A stretch of DNA of 64,000 nucleotides from Henckelia pumila. Lineage: Eukaryota; Streptophyta; Magnoliopsida; Lamiales; Gesneriaceae. The notes under the pieces were generated by a model, which ran no database searches, was not told the origin of the DNA, and saw only the letters and a program-made list of their open reading frames with translations. The DNA lies in NCBI RefSeq assembly GCF_033568475.1, contig NW_027331831.1, positions 3,472,001-3,536,000 on the forward strand, written 5' to 3'. Below are positions 35,471-46,629 of the stretch, in pieces (the first letter of the stretch is position 1; each line of letters opens with the position of its first letter). Made by a program: the position numbers and the translations under genes.

Positions 35471-38397
35471 ATGAATATCGAAAGTGGAACAAATTCAATG
35501 AAAGAGATTGAAAAGGAGCTGGAGCATGAAGATCAATTGGAAGAAGATGAAACGGAGGAATATCCGAAAAGAACTCAACCGTGGAATAAACAGATCACTG
35601 TTCGTGGCATCGTTGCAAGCATATTGATCGGATCAATCTTTAGTGTGATTGCCATGAAGTTAAATCTCACCACAGGAATTACACCTCACCTCAATGTTTC
35701 AGCGGCACTTCTTGCATTCATTTTCATTAGGACATGGACCAAAGTGCTTCACAAGTTCGGGATCGCCACGGCTCCTTTCACTAGACAGGAGAATACCATG
35801 ATTCAGACATGTGTTGTTGCATGTTACGGCATTGCAATCGGAGGTTGAGGCAGCTTTAAATTTTTTTGTTTCTCTTGTTATATATATATATGCTGTGTTA
35901 CTGAATGAATCTGCGTAACAGTCGGAAAATGCTGACGTGTCACCCTGTTTTTATATTTTTCTCGCTGGATTTCAGGTGGGTTTGGATCTTATCTGCTGGG
36001 AATGAACAAGAAAACGTTTGAGCAATCAGGTGGCCTAAATGTTTTAGGAAACACAGCTAGCAGTATTAAGGAACCTGGGATTGGTTGGATGACTGGTTTC
36101 CTTTTCTTGGTTTGTTTCATCGGGCTTTTTGTGCTGATTCCTCTTCGTAAAGTGAGTGTTTCAAATCCATGAGTTTTAGTTTTTTTTAGATTTTGTATCA
36201 AAGTTAACTTGTGCAACTTGTTTTGAAGTTCAAAAGTTGGAGATTATATTACATCAGTTCTTGAAAAGTTTTGATTTTTTTTAAAAGAATTTTTTGCTGC
36301 TGCTACTTTTCTTTCTCTGTTACTTTAGGATGATCTAGAGATGTATATTTTTCAATGCATTATTGTTATTATAATTATTATTCAGTGTCACTTTAATCCG
36401 ACTTTTAATTGGTCCCCAGATCTTGATAATTGACTACAAGTTGACTTTTCCAAGTGGCATGGCAACTGGAGTTCTGATCAATGGATTCCACAGCAGCGGA
36501 GACAAAATGGCCAAGTAATCATTATTTTTCCACCCAAAAAGTTTTCGAACTTTTATTGATTCTTCAAATCTTAATCTTGGCACATATATATATGCCAAAT
36601 TCACATCTTAATATTTTATCATTATGATTAGCGGCCTAATTAACATATTTTTCAATGATTGATGATTTGTAGGAAGTTAGTGAGGAATTTCCTCAAATCA
36701 TCTTCTTTTAGTTTCCTCTGGGCTTTCTTTCAGTGGTTTTACACTGGAAAAGATGAATGTGGCTTCGCACAGTTCCCTACCTTCGGATTGCAAGCATGGC
36801 GGCAAACGTATGATCGACGAATTTATTTTTGAACTTAGTATAGTCATTCAATTTTGGAAGCTAACAGATTATAGTAAAATATTGCCAAACTTGAATATCT
36901 ATCTATTCATTTTGTTTTTTCAGATTTTACTTTGATTTTAGCATGACTTATGTGGGAACTGGAATGCTATGTTCTCACATTGTTAATATATCATTACTTC
37001 TTGGAGCTGTGCTTTCATATGGTATGATGTGGCCACTTATTACAAAGCTCAAAGGAGATTGGTTTCCTGCAAATATACCAGAAAGCAGCATGATGAGTCT
37101 TAATGGCTACAAGGTCTCAAGTTTTCTTGATTTGATCAGCCGAGATTTTTATAATTTTTTGCTGGATTCTGGGATGAAGCAAGAGCCCTGAAATTTCATT
37201 GATCTGTATATATGTTTCCTTGGCAGGTTTTCATATCCATTGCTCTCCTTCTAGGTGATGGCCTCTACAATTTCGTTAAGATTTTACGCGTTACAATGGT
37301 TAATTTTCATAACAAGCTTAAAACCAGAAGTCTCAACCCAGGTAATTAATTCTCAAGATTTAAGTTTCTGGACAGGTTAAACTTCACATATATATTTTCT
37401 ATTCATTTCAATACTGTTTGTTAATTTACATTTGAAACATAAAACAAAGTGTGTTTTTTCTGTTGCAGTAGGAGAAGTTGATGAAGACAAGGCCTTAAGT
37501 TCTCTAAAGCAAGATGAGATGTTCCTTAGAGAAAAAATACCTCTGTGGGTAGGCGCCTTGGGTTACCTAATGCTGGCCATGATATCTGTCATTTCAATTC
37601 CTTTCATTTTCCCTGAACTCAAATGGTACTATGTTATGGTAGCATATGTTTTTGCTCCATCTCTTGCCTTCTGCAACGCCTATGGAGCCGGATTAACGGA
37701 CATTAACATGTCATACAATTATGGGAAAGTGGGATTGTTCATTATCGCTGCATTAGCCGGAAAAGAGCATGGCGTTATAGCCGGACTGGCGGCTTGTGGA
37801 TTGTGTAAATCCATTATCAACGTTTCCTGTATTCTAATGCAAGATTTCAAAACTGGCCATCTCACTCTAACGTCTCCAAGAGCCATGTTTGTTAGTCAAG
37901 CCATTGGGACGGCTTTAGGCTGCATTGTTTCGCCTCTGACTTTCCTCCTATTTTACAAGGCATTTGATATAGGCAATCCAGATGGAGAATTCAAGGCTCC
38001 ATATGCTCTTATATACCGAAACTTGGCCATCATCGGTGTCCAAGGCTTTTCGGCATTGCCTCAACATTGCTTGCAGCTCTGTTATGGGTTCTTTGCTTTC
38101 GCTATCATGGTAAATTTTGTGAAAGATTTTTTACCAGAGAGAATAGGGAAATGGATGCCACTTCCCACGGCTATGGCGGTTCCATTCTTGATTGGGGGTT
38201 ATTTTGCCATTGACATGTGTGTGGGGAGTTTGGTGGTGTTTGTGTGGGAGAAGATGGATTCGAAGAAGGCGGAGATGATGGTTCCCGCGGTGGCTTCTGG
38301 TTTGATGTGTGGGGAAGGAATTTGGACTCTTCCGGCATCGGTTTTGTCTTTGGTTAAAGTGACTCCACCTATCTGCATGAAGTTCTTGCCTTCTTAG
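35471..38397 (+). CDS. YSL: Yellow stripe-like metal-nicotianamine transporter (YSL1/3 type), 670 aa
   Basis: Seven exons: 35471-35843, 35976-36151, 36420-36514, 36673-36807, 36924-37113, 37227-37341, 37469-38397 (2013 nt, in frame). The acidic N-terminus is followed by KQITVRGIVASILIGSIFSV, NLTTGITPHLNVSAALLAF, PFTRQENTMIQTCVVACYGI, GGGFGSYLLGMNKKT, KEPGIGWM, FPSGMATGVLINGFH, CGFAQFPTFGLQAW and, in the last exon, KWYYVMVAYVFAPSLAFCNA, YGAGLTDINMSYNYGKVGLF and QGFSALPQHCLQ. It ends VTPPICMKFLPS, as in Arabidopsis YSL1/YSL3. The many hydrophobic segments fit the 12-14 helices of the OPT family. Family role: plasma-membrane import of iron(II)-, copper- or zinc-nicotianamine in vascular and reproductive tissue. 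Exact substrate and paralog are inferred. No break is seen. Confidence 0.96.
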
Positions 38398-39687
38398 TTA
38401 GAATCCCTTCAAGTGGTACTACGAGGATAGTTAATATAAGTACAGGGCAAGCAAAAAAAGAGTTTAATTTCTCTCAATGTACTTGACTCGTGTAGCATGA
38501 AACATAAAAAGAAATAGTTATAATAACGCTAACATGTTGAGGGTGTGCATGTAAGGTTCGATTTCGAGCATAAAGAAGGTAAATTTTGAAACTTTTTTTA
38601 AAAAATAGTTGGGAGGAGATTGTTACAATTTGGTATCAAACTCGAGACGTCATCCCATATTTGGGACTCTGGTTTCAAATGAACCATACGTAATCGGCAT
38701 TTAAAACCAGCTTTAAGGAGGATCATTCTCCAAGTTATTGTCAGGATTATCTGAGAACTGGAACAATATATACTTGCACCCCCTCGAGCCTCCCTGTTGG
38801 ACACTTGGACTCTAGCATGTGATTATTGGGCTTTTCTAAAGAATTTTTTTCTACACATATTGGGCTGGGATGACAAAAAGGGCCAGATAAGGCCCAAAAC
38901 GTGTCAGGCATGTTTGATATTGTCCATTCTCTAAAATCAACATGGAAAATATCAATAAGACGAGAGAAATTTACAATTTCAATATTTTTTTCTCAATATG
39001 ATTTATTATATCATACAATAAATAACATGCATCTGCACATCCATAAAGTTTAAAGTTAGAAAGCACTCGGAATAAAAGCCATATATTTAAAAATGTCCAA
39101 GCACATCCAACAATGATTCCCGTGCGAAAGAATCTCACGGATTTACAAACAGATTTTTATGGATTTTTTGTAGACTTTTGCAGGACTTTTATAGAAATTT
39201 GTAAACTTTTTCATACAATTACATGAATTTGTATCTTTAATATATCTTATTATTTTTATTTTTTTTCTTTGAAATAATAATTATTTGACATAAATAATAA
39301 ATTTATTTGAAATATTTTTTTAATTTATTGATGAAATGGATTTTATTTATTTTAAAATGTATATATATATATTAATGTAACAAAATTATAAACTAAAAAC
39401 TTTGCGATTGTGTAAAGTTATTTTTTTAAAAAAAAACATATGATAACTTATCAATTATTTTATCAATTATATCATAAAAATTTATTTGTCAATTTTTATT
39501 TTTTATCATGCCTGTTATCCACTATTCAAATATTTGAATTAAATCATATTATAATTTTTTAAATCATATATTATTATTATTAAATATTAAAATTATTGGT
39601 ATAAATCATAAATTAAAAATCACAAAATATTTCGAAAATTTCAAATTTTTAAATAATATTTTTTATTTTTATTTTAGGAAAAGAACG

Positions 39688-39718
<31 letters not shown>

Positions 39719-41250
39719 TCATTTTGAATATGAGAGAAAGTGAGTGAGATAATGAGTAGTGAGGAAATGTGAGAAAAAGATGGAAATAATAAGTTTAGAA
39801 ATCCATCCAAATCTTTGGGTTATACCAAAGATTTTTTTTTACAAAATATAGTTGTACATTAAGCATTAATATTTGTATGTCCATGATTTTCATGGAGTTA
39901 TTAAAAGTTCATTGACATTTGAATAACACCAGACTTTTGTAGAGTTTTTAAAAGTTAAGGTTGAATATCACTTGACTTTTAAAACTCTAAAAGTTTATTT
40001 TGAATACCACTAGACTTTTATAGAGTATATAAAAGTCATGATTAAATACCAATATACTTCTAAAATTCATAAAAGTCATTAATTTTTCAGATTGAATACA
40101 CCCCTAAGTCATCAAATGCTATACGTTATAATTTCATCAAATGTACATTTGACTCGAGTTTTGTAAATAATTAAAATAACAATTCATTATGTTATCGATC
40201 TATTATACATTTTTCTTAATTTTATTTCACGAATAAAACGATATCGACATATATGATATAGTTTCAAGTATGATGATCAGTTAATTTATATTTTCCATTC
40301 ATATCAAAGTTTTTCCATTAGTTTGCAATGGCAAGTAAGGTTTGTGGTTATTTGTTTATGTATTTAGGTTTGCAAATTAAAGAATCTCCCGCTTATCAAA
40401 GTCTACACGTTGGGTTGTGAAAAAGCTGACACAAAAGGCAATTCAGCCTTTTTCACTTTTCAACCACTCCATTCACCTTTTCATAAACCCCCATTTGTGA
40501 ATTTCATTTAAGAATCTTGAAACTTGCAATCCATTTGTTCACAATTGTTTTCTTTTGAAAGATATACCCACACGTAATGTATAATAATTTAAAGCTAGAT
40601 CATCAATTTATTTATTTTTTACAATAGAAATGTAAATACATCGTTTAATAATGTCATTAATTAGGTTGTAATTATTTTTATAATGCCTAATTAATCGAAC
40701 ATTTGAATTGTTAGTGCAATAAACGAGTCATGGCTCATGAGGATTTATGCATCGAACCCATATTAATTAATTAATAATTAATATATTATTATAAGTAATA
40801 TATATGAAACAAACTGTTCCCAACACGGTTTCTCTTGTGGGAAAAAAGGAAATTGTTTTTAAAAAAGAAATGTCTAGTGCGGAAACCCTTTTTTAGAAAG
40901 AGCTGGCGACAATAAATTTTATTAAGACCTGGTCTAAATTAATTTGGTTTCATTTATATGAAATCGAGTAGAATATTAATTTATATTTTAATTTTTTTAT
41001 TCAATTTGTTTTAAATACATCATAACAGTGAGATATCTCATCATCTAATCTAACCATAATGCGTGTAATATTGAATATAACTCATTAATTAGCCAACTAA
41101 TCAATGCATAAAAATCCATAATAATTAGGAACACCAATTTTATTTTATTTTTTTGTGAGTAAAATCAAAATTATATTTTACACCTTATTTACTATTATTA
41201 ATTATTTTTAGTGATTTGATTTGATTATAAGAAAGGCTTTCTGTTTATTT
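38398..41250. other. Gene-free spacer downstream of YSL
   Basis: The first few hundred bases are YSL 3' UTR. At 38600-38820 there is a less AT-rich patch with no recognisable product. TA runs occur at 39361-39372 and 39689-39716. A 42-bp tandem array lies at 39903-40110. I see no RNA gene. Confidence 0.5.
39903..40110. repeat. ~42-bp tandem repeat, about 5 units
   Basis: AAAAGT starts units at 39903, 39950, 39989, 40031 and 40071. Each unit contains a TGAATANCACY-like block and GACTTTTRTAGAGT or a relative, so AAAAGT and ACTTTT alternate and the array can fold. The right edge reads ATTGAATACACCCCTAA, reminiscent of hAT-type element termini, but the matching left end was not found. Confidence 0.7.
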
Positions 41251-41260
41251 ATTTAAAAAC

Positions 41261-41580
41261 GAGAAAATGTTTTTTTGGTCCAATAAGTTGTTTATTTTTT
41301 GGTTTTGGTTCATTAACTTTTCAAATTTTGGTTTTGATACACTAACTTTTAATTTTCAGTGATTTTGATTCAATTGTTGATGTGACAGTTAGACACATCA
41401 GCATTTTTCGGTGTCACATCATCATTTTCCGATGTCATGTCAGCATTTTTCGGTGCCACTTCAACAATCGGACCAAAATACCCGAAAACCAAAAGTTAAT
41501 ATACCAAAACAAAAATTTGAACAGTTAATGGACCAAAATTAAAAAATAGACGAGTTAATGATCCATAAAAAATATTTTCC
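41261..41580. mobile_element. Mutator-like foldback MITE (320 bp)
   Basis: Ends GAGAAAATGTTTTTTTGGTC and, inward from the right, GGAAAATATTTTTTATGGAT, with recurring TTTTGGTYCATTAACT motifs in both arms and a GTGACA/TGTCAG-rich centre. The 10-bp target duplication ATTTAAAAAC is perfect (41251-41260 and 41581-41590). Confidence 0.9.
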
Positions 41581-42129
41581 ATTTAAAAACCATATATTTC
41601 TATTTTAACCGAAAATATTTTGAGTAGAAAAATGATATAAGTTAGGTTACAAAAACTATCTCAATCAAGAGAATATACGTGCTAGGTATATACACAAATA
41701 AGTGGCTAGAGCAACTTATTTGCCATCAACAACTTGAAATAGCATCCAAGCTAGAAATAAAAGTCGTAACAGTCATGTATAAATTAAATCAACTGTTTCA
41801 AGTCTTCCAAAAGACGCTGAATTAGGAAGAAGAACACATGTTAATTATTTGCCCATATATATATAGACAAACACAAATATTCGAAATAAAAAGAAAACTG
41901 TGGCGTGGGGAGATATATGGGATTTGTGGATCTTATTATAAGATGTAGGTCATGTTTGTTGCCTCGCTTTTATGACTTTGTTTGTCCTTTTTAATAAACC
42001 CCCCCTTATTTATCATCTCCCTTTCCCCCACTCACACACAATATCCCCTCTTCAATAATTCTTTAGTTTTTTTTTCCCCCACCATTATTAATTTACCTCT
42101 CAAACCCTAATCTTTGTTTCATAGAAAAG

Positions 42130-42410
42130 AAAGAATATGGGGGGCTCTTGAGGGGAATGTTGTCTGGCTCGAGGCCGTTCGAAAGATCGATACCATTTCT
42201 TGCTATTTATTTATTTAAGTAGTGTTTGGGAGAACTTCTTAGAAGCAATTCTTAGTTTTTCGTTAACAAAAATTTGAAATTTTGTTAACGAAAAGCTGAG
42301 AAGTGCTTCCTAAAATCTCTCTCAAACACTATCTTAGTCGACGAAAAATCGGAGACGTGGTTAATGACCTCGGACCAGGCTTCATTCCCCCCAATGATCT
42401 CTTGCTTCCC
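42130..42410 (+). ncRNA. MIR166: MIR166 precursor hairpin
   Basis: The mature miR166 sequence (21 nt, starts TCGGACCAGGCTTC, ends ATTCCCC) is present exactly at 42370-42390 on the 3' arm. A typical star strand (GGAATGTTGTCTGGCTCGAG, then G) lies at 42154-42174 on the 5' arm. The arms pair over and beyond the duplex. miR166 guides cleavage of class III HD-ZIP mRNAs (PHB, PHV, REV, ATHB8/15) and so sets leaf polarity, vascular and meristem patterning. A CT-rich stretch with TATTTATCATCTCC near 42005-42060 fits the promoter/start region of the primary transcript, which probably continues to ~43260. Of the 195 nt between star and mature strands, 116 are a MITE. Confidence 0.95.
42218..42333. mobile_element. 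Tourist-like MITE inside the MIR166 loop (116 bp)
   Basis: Ends AGTAGTGTTTGGGAG and, inward from the right, GATAGTGTTTGAGAG; TTA duplicated on both sides (42215-42217 and 42334-42336). The centre folds perfectly: CGTTAACAAAA, a 7-nt spacer TTTGAAA, then TTTTGTTAACG. Removing it leaves a normal-sized loop of about 79 nt. Confidence 0.85.
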
Positions 42411-44329
42411 ATTTGTTCGTGATTTTTTTGAGTCTAATATAGTAAATTGGATCTGTTCGAGGATCCGATGATATATATTGTTATTGAGATGATAGATTTA
42501 ATTAACTTTGGCCTTTTTTTTTATTATTGATTCAGGTGAAGTTATATATAAGGTGGTTGGGTTGCATGTGAGAGCTTGAAGATTGGTGTAATGATTAAAT
42601 TGTTTGACTTTGTGCTTTTTTTTTTCCTGTCAGTTGAAATTTAAACTCTGAACTGAAAGTCATCATCAAGTACCAAGTTTGATTTATTCATCATTACCTC
42701 GCATTAGATCTATCATTACATATATATGCTCATGATGATGATAGATTCAAGAATCTGCTCATGAACTTGTTCCTTTCTTTTCTCTTTTGGCCGCTGCTTT
42801 TATTTCCCTTTTCAGCCAACTCGATCTGATACACACAAACAAATTTTTTTTGAAATTAAAGAAACTTTTTGTTTTTGATTTTTTTTTTTTTACCGCACAT
42901 ATATTTATTTAGTCAACATTAATTCCCGATCCCTTTGTTTTGTCACTAGATTTTAATGTTTTATGTCGGGAAAAGAATGAGAATGAAGAATTTGTGAATC
43001 AATGTTGGCTTATATGACCATTTGCCAATAGGAGTCTATTTTCTTCTCCAATGTTTACCATATCGCTCGCTAGCACCCTCCGAACATAGGCCATTTATTA
43101 CTAATTTTCCGCAGTTGCACCAAAAAACCTTCGATGTTTATTAATGACTCCCATTGATATTCAGATTAATGGGTTAATTAATGGTGAGCTGCATTGACTA
43201 TTTCTCAATTAGCCGTGGGAGCAAGAAGCATTCGAGGGCATCGATCTTCTGTTTTTGGATTGCAGGTAAATATAACATAACAAATTAATTGCTTGTATGA
43301 TTAATTTTTTTTTAATGAATTTAATCTTGGTCATTATTCTAACACTACTAGTATTCATTAATAATACAACCATTAGTACGAAGGTCGGGAGAGTAAATAA
43401 TTTAGAATATATATGCGTATAGTCACGTCTCTTGCTAGCTGTGACTATATAATGACAATCTAATATTCAAGTTTGACAGGACATGCACCCTCAAAAAAAT
43501 AATGCTGTATATTATATATCTTGTGTTATTTATTAAATTCCAATCATTAAATTCAATTTTAGGATTGTTTAAAGAGATATATATATATAATTCATGTTAT
43601 ACATGTTTCCAAGCTTATCTATGATTTCCAATAACGTTACTGTACGTATGATATAAATACACTGCCAGATGGTATAGATGACATATATTTGATCTAGAAT
43701 TAATGAATTGAAGCTCAAATTATAATAATAATTGTCAGCTAGCTGGCAAGGTATTCAAAAACTTGACTGATTGACAAGATGATCTGACACGTGAATACTT
43801 GTGTTGTAGTCATGTAGCTTCAAATCAAATAACTGGTCACCAAATCTGGTAACGTTAATATACATATTATCCTAGCTGTTATTCAAATTTTCCTCTTCAT
43901 TTTTTTAAAAGAGTTTTCCAGTACTTGAACTGTGACGAAAATTGCATGAAATTACTACTGTTTTTTATGGTGTCTGGAGAATGGTAAAGTAAATGAATTC
44001 CCCGTATACATATATATATTTGTAAAATGGGGGGAGTTATGCCAGTAATTTGTAGTTAGATATGTTTCCGAACAACATTGAGTCGAGGAAAATCGCGTGC
44101 AACTCTTGCGGCGCCATGTTAATTTTAAGCAGCACATGTTGATCGTTTTCCTAGCTGGGCTAGAGTAGAATCACACACAACGAATGTTCTAAAATGCGCT
44201 AGCTAAGCGGTTGTCAACCGTTTCGATTCTTAGACATTTATGCTTCTTGGCGATATTAATTACATTATTGGTCGCCTAATTGAAGTTTAGCCAGCTCAAA
44301 ATCCTCATATAGGCGGCCGTGATCTAGAT

Positions 44330-44333
<4 letters not shown>

Positions 44334-44379
<46 letters not shown>
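44334..44379. repeat. TA dinucleotide microsatellite
   Basis: Uninterrupted (TA)n of about 23 units. The Tyr-Ile frame read across it is an artefact. Confidence 0.95.
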
Positions 44380-44384
<5 letters not shown>

Positions 44385-45714
44385 TTTATTTTTTCAATTT
44401 TAAATTTTTTTAAAAGATTATTTTCCATATTTTTCCTGTCACTCTGTCAATTTATATTGAATAAAGATGAAGAATATGTTATGAATTTGGAGTTTGAATT
44501 CAATAAAAAAAAGTATTATTGAGGAAGAATTAGATACTTAGATTAAAAAGAAAAAATCGTCTAGACGGGCCTAAACGTCTAGGTGCTAGAAGATGGGTCA
44601 TGACAATCCGTCTACCTTGTTTTAGAACATTGCACATGCACAATTAATGTCACAATGATCATTTATTCATTCTTTAAAATTGATATCTTATAGGAACCAT
44701 GATAAAAAGAAGTCAATTAAACTGGGAAAACAATATCACAAAATGCTCAGGGTTTCATGCATAATTTCAAATTAAGAATATGGAATAATAAAGTTATGCA
44801 TGAAAACTGGAAAGAGTACAACATAAAAATTAGCTTAGTTTGAGATTCATTTTCAATTGAAATTCTAAAAAAAAAAAAAAGACTACCCAGACATACAACC
44901 ATTGTTTATAATATAAAATTTAAATAAATATAAATTTATGCTTATAATTGTATTAATAAAATAATTTTAAAAAATGAAATGTGTATCTATTTTAATTTAA
45001 CAAAAATATTAGACTTTAAAATAATGTAGGTAAAGGGTAAAATTGATATTATAAGTTGATTTATGTACAAATTAAACCATTTTCAATAGTTCATATACCA
45101 ATTTGATATTTTACCAATAGTTCATGTGTCGAAATTAATTTTATCCCTTTAAAAAATGTTTGGAGACTTGGAATTCTGTTGATGGCAGACGATTAAAAAT
45201 CGGCTAAAAACAAATGCCCTCGAATCCTCGATATACAGACTTTATGTAAACCCATACCTAACATAATGGGCTGATAAAAATTGGGCTTCGGCCCAATTTA
45301 TGTTGAGGGCGGTTAGCGATTGTAAAGTCGGGGTTCGGTGTCATGTGCATGCGTTCCATAATAAAAACTTATTGTGTTTCCATAAAAAATTCAAAAACGT
45401 ATTCAATGTTTTATAGATGAAAAAAAAAATTTAATTATGTACTTGGATAAAATTTACAAAACGTTTTTGAATCTTATTTTAAGAAAATGTTTTCCAAGCT
45501 TTTAAATAGGAATTGAGACGTGTGTTTTGATGTTTTTGAATAAAAAAAGTGTGTTAAACGAGAATTAAAAGGTTTGTATGAACTAATCGTTTAAACACTT
45601 TTTTAATATTATTTTTAACTATAAATCATTTTTTTTTATATAGTTATCCAAACACCTTTTTAACTCTAAAAACAATATTAATAAAACTCTCATAAAACAG
45701 TTTTACATATCAAT

Positions 45715-45860
45715 TTTGTGAGACAGATCATAAAATCGATCTCATGAACAAGATGAATTTTATGTTTAAAATACTATTTTTCACATGACAGATATCAATC
45801 AGATTGAGACGTCTCACAGATATAGACATGCGAGTTTAACTCACAATAGATCTACTTAAA
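45715..45860. repeat. Dispersed repeat with GTGAGAC / GTCTCAC ends
   Basis: Starts TTTTGTGAGACAGATCATAA, includes GATATCAATCAGATTGAGAC and ends near GTCTCACAGATATAGACATG. It has the same layout as the relic at 19060-19245. The class is unresolved. Confidence 0.45.
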
Positions 45861-46184
45861 AAAAATTATATAATAATTATCCAAATTATATTTATTATTA
45901 AAACAAAATTTAAATTTTTTAATAAAAAAACACTTTTATAATGTTTTATAAATATTTTTTCAACCGAAACCTTATTTACCATATATTTTATGATTAATAA
46001 TCATCCTCATCATATATCTCTGGTAAAAATAAAACTTGAAGCCTTTGCTAGTTCGACTTTATGGTATAAATTGATTTTTACAAAAACGTCCATTTCAAAT
46101 TAATATTATCTCATTTAGTACATAATTTCATAAAAATCGATCGTACTGTGTATGATATATAGCATCCTCCATGAGAGGGGTGTT

Positions 46185-46621
46185 TAGGGGTGGGTCGGTA
46201 CGGTATACCGTACCGAAAATCGATTACCGTATACCGTACCAAAAAAATCGGTATGAAATTTTTTCATACCGATACTGTATCGTATATCGAATTTTCGGTA
46301 TGGCGAAAATCTATACCATGTACCGATACCGAATTCAAAAAAAGTTCGGTATACCGAAAAATTGTCGGTATACCGAAAAAAATTCGGTATACCGGCAAAA
46401 AAGTCGGTATACCAAAAATTTTCATATATATATTTTTTTTAAAAAATTATTTTTCGGTATTTCGATATATACCGGTATACCGAAAAAAAAATTACCATAC
46501 CGATATCGATACCGAAAATTTCGGTATGATATCATACCGTACCGAAATTTTCGATAATTGCGATAATTTTTTCGATACGATTTCCGATATTTCAGTATTT
46601 CGATATTTTTTCCCATCCCTA
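46185..46621. mobile_element. hAT-type MITE rich in CGGTATACCG (437 bp)
   Basis: Ends TAGGGGTGGG and, inward from the right, TAGGGATGGG; perfect 8-bp target duplication GGGGTGTT (46177-46184 and 46622-46629), diagnostic of hAT insertion. The body is built of many copies of the palindrome CGGTATACCG and relatives. Frames of up to 151 codons across it only reflect this repeat. Confidence 0.92.
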
Positions 46622-46629
46622 GGGGTGTT

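Larger units (their letters stand above)
42411..46184. other. Spacer after MIR166
   Basis: 42411-43270 probably belongs to the spliced primary miR166 transcript: there is an AG-rich region and a TTGCAG|GTAAATAT junction at 43260-43273. Beyond it the DNA is AT-rich, with a TA microsatellite at 44334-44379, a stem-loop at 45278-45299 and a dispersed repeat relic at 45715-45860. No protein gene is seen. Confidence 0.5.

Noticed and set aside
38600-38820. Possible coding or tRNA-like patch downstream of YSL
   Set aside because: The 68-codon frame has no recognisable motif, and GGTTCGATTTCGAG at 38556 lacks the arms of a tRNA.
42600-43260. Second microRNA hairpin after MIR166
   Set aside because: No known mature plant miRNA sequence and no good arm pairing seen by eye.
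44331-44522. Short frame beginning with repeated Tyr-Ile
   Set aside because: Translation of the TA microsatellite.
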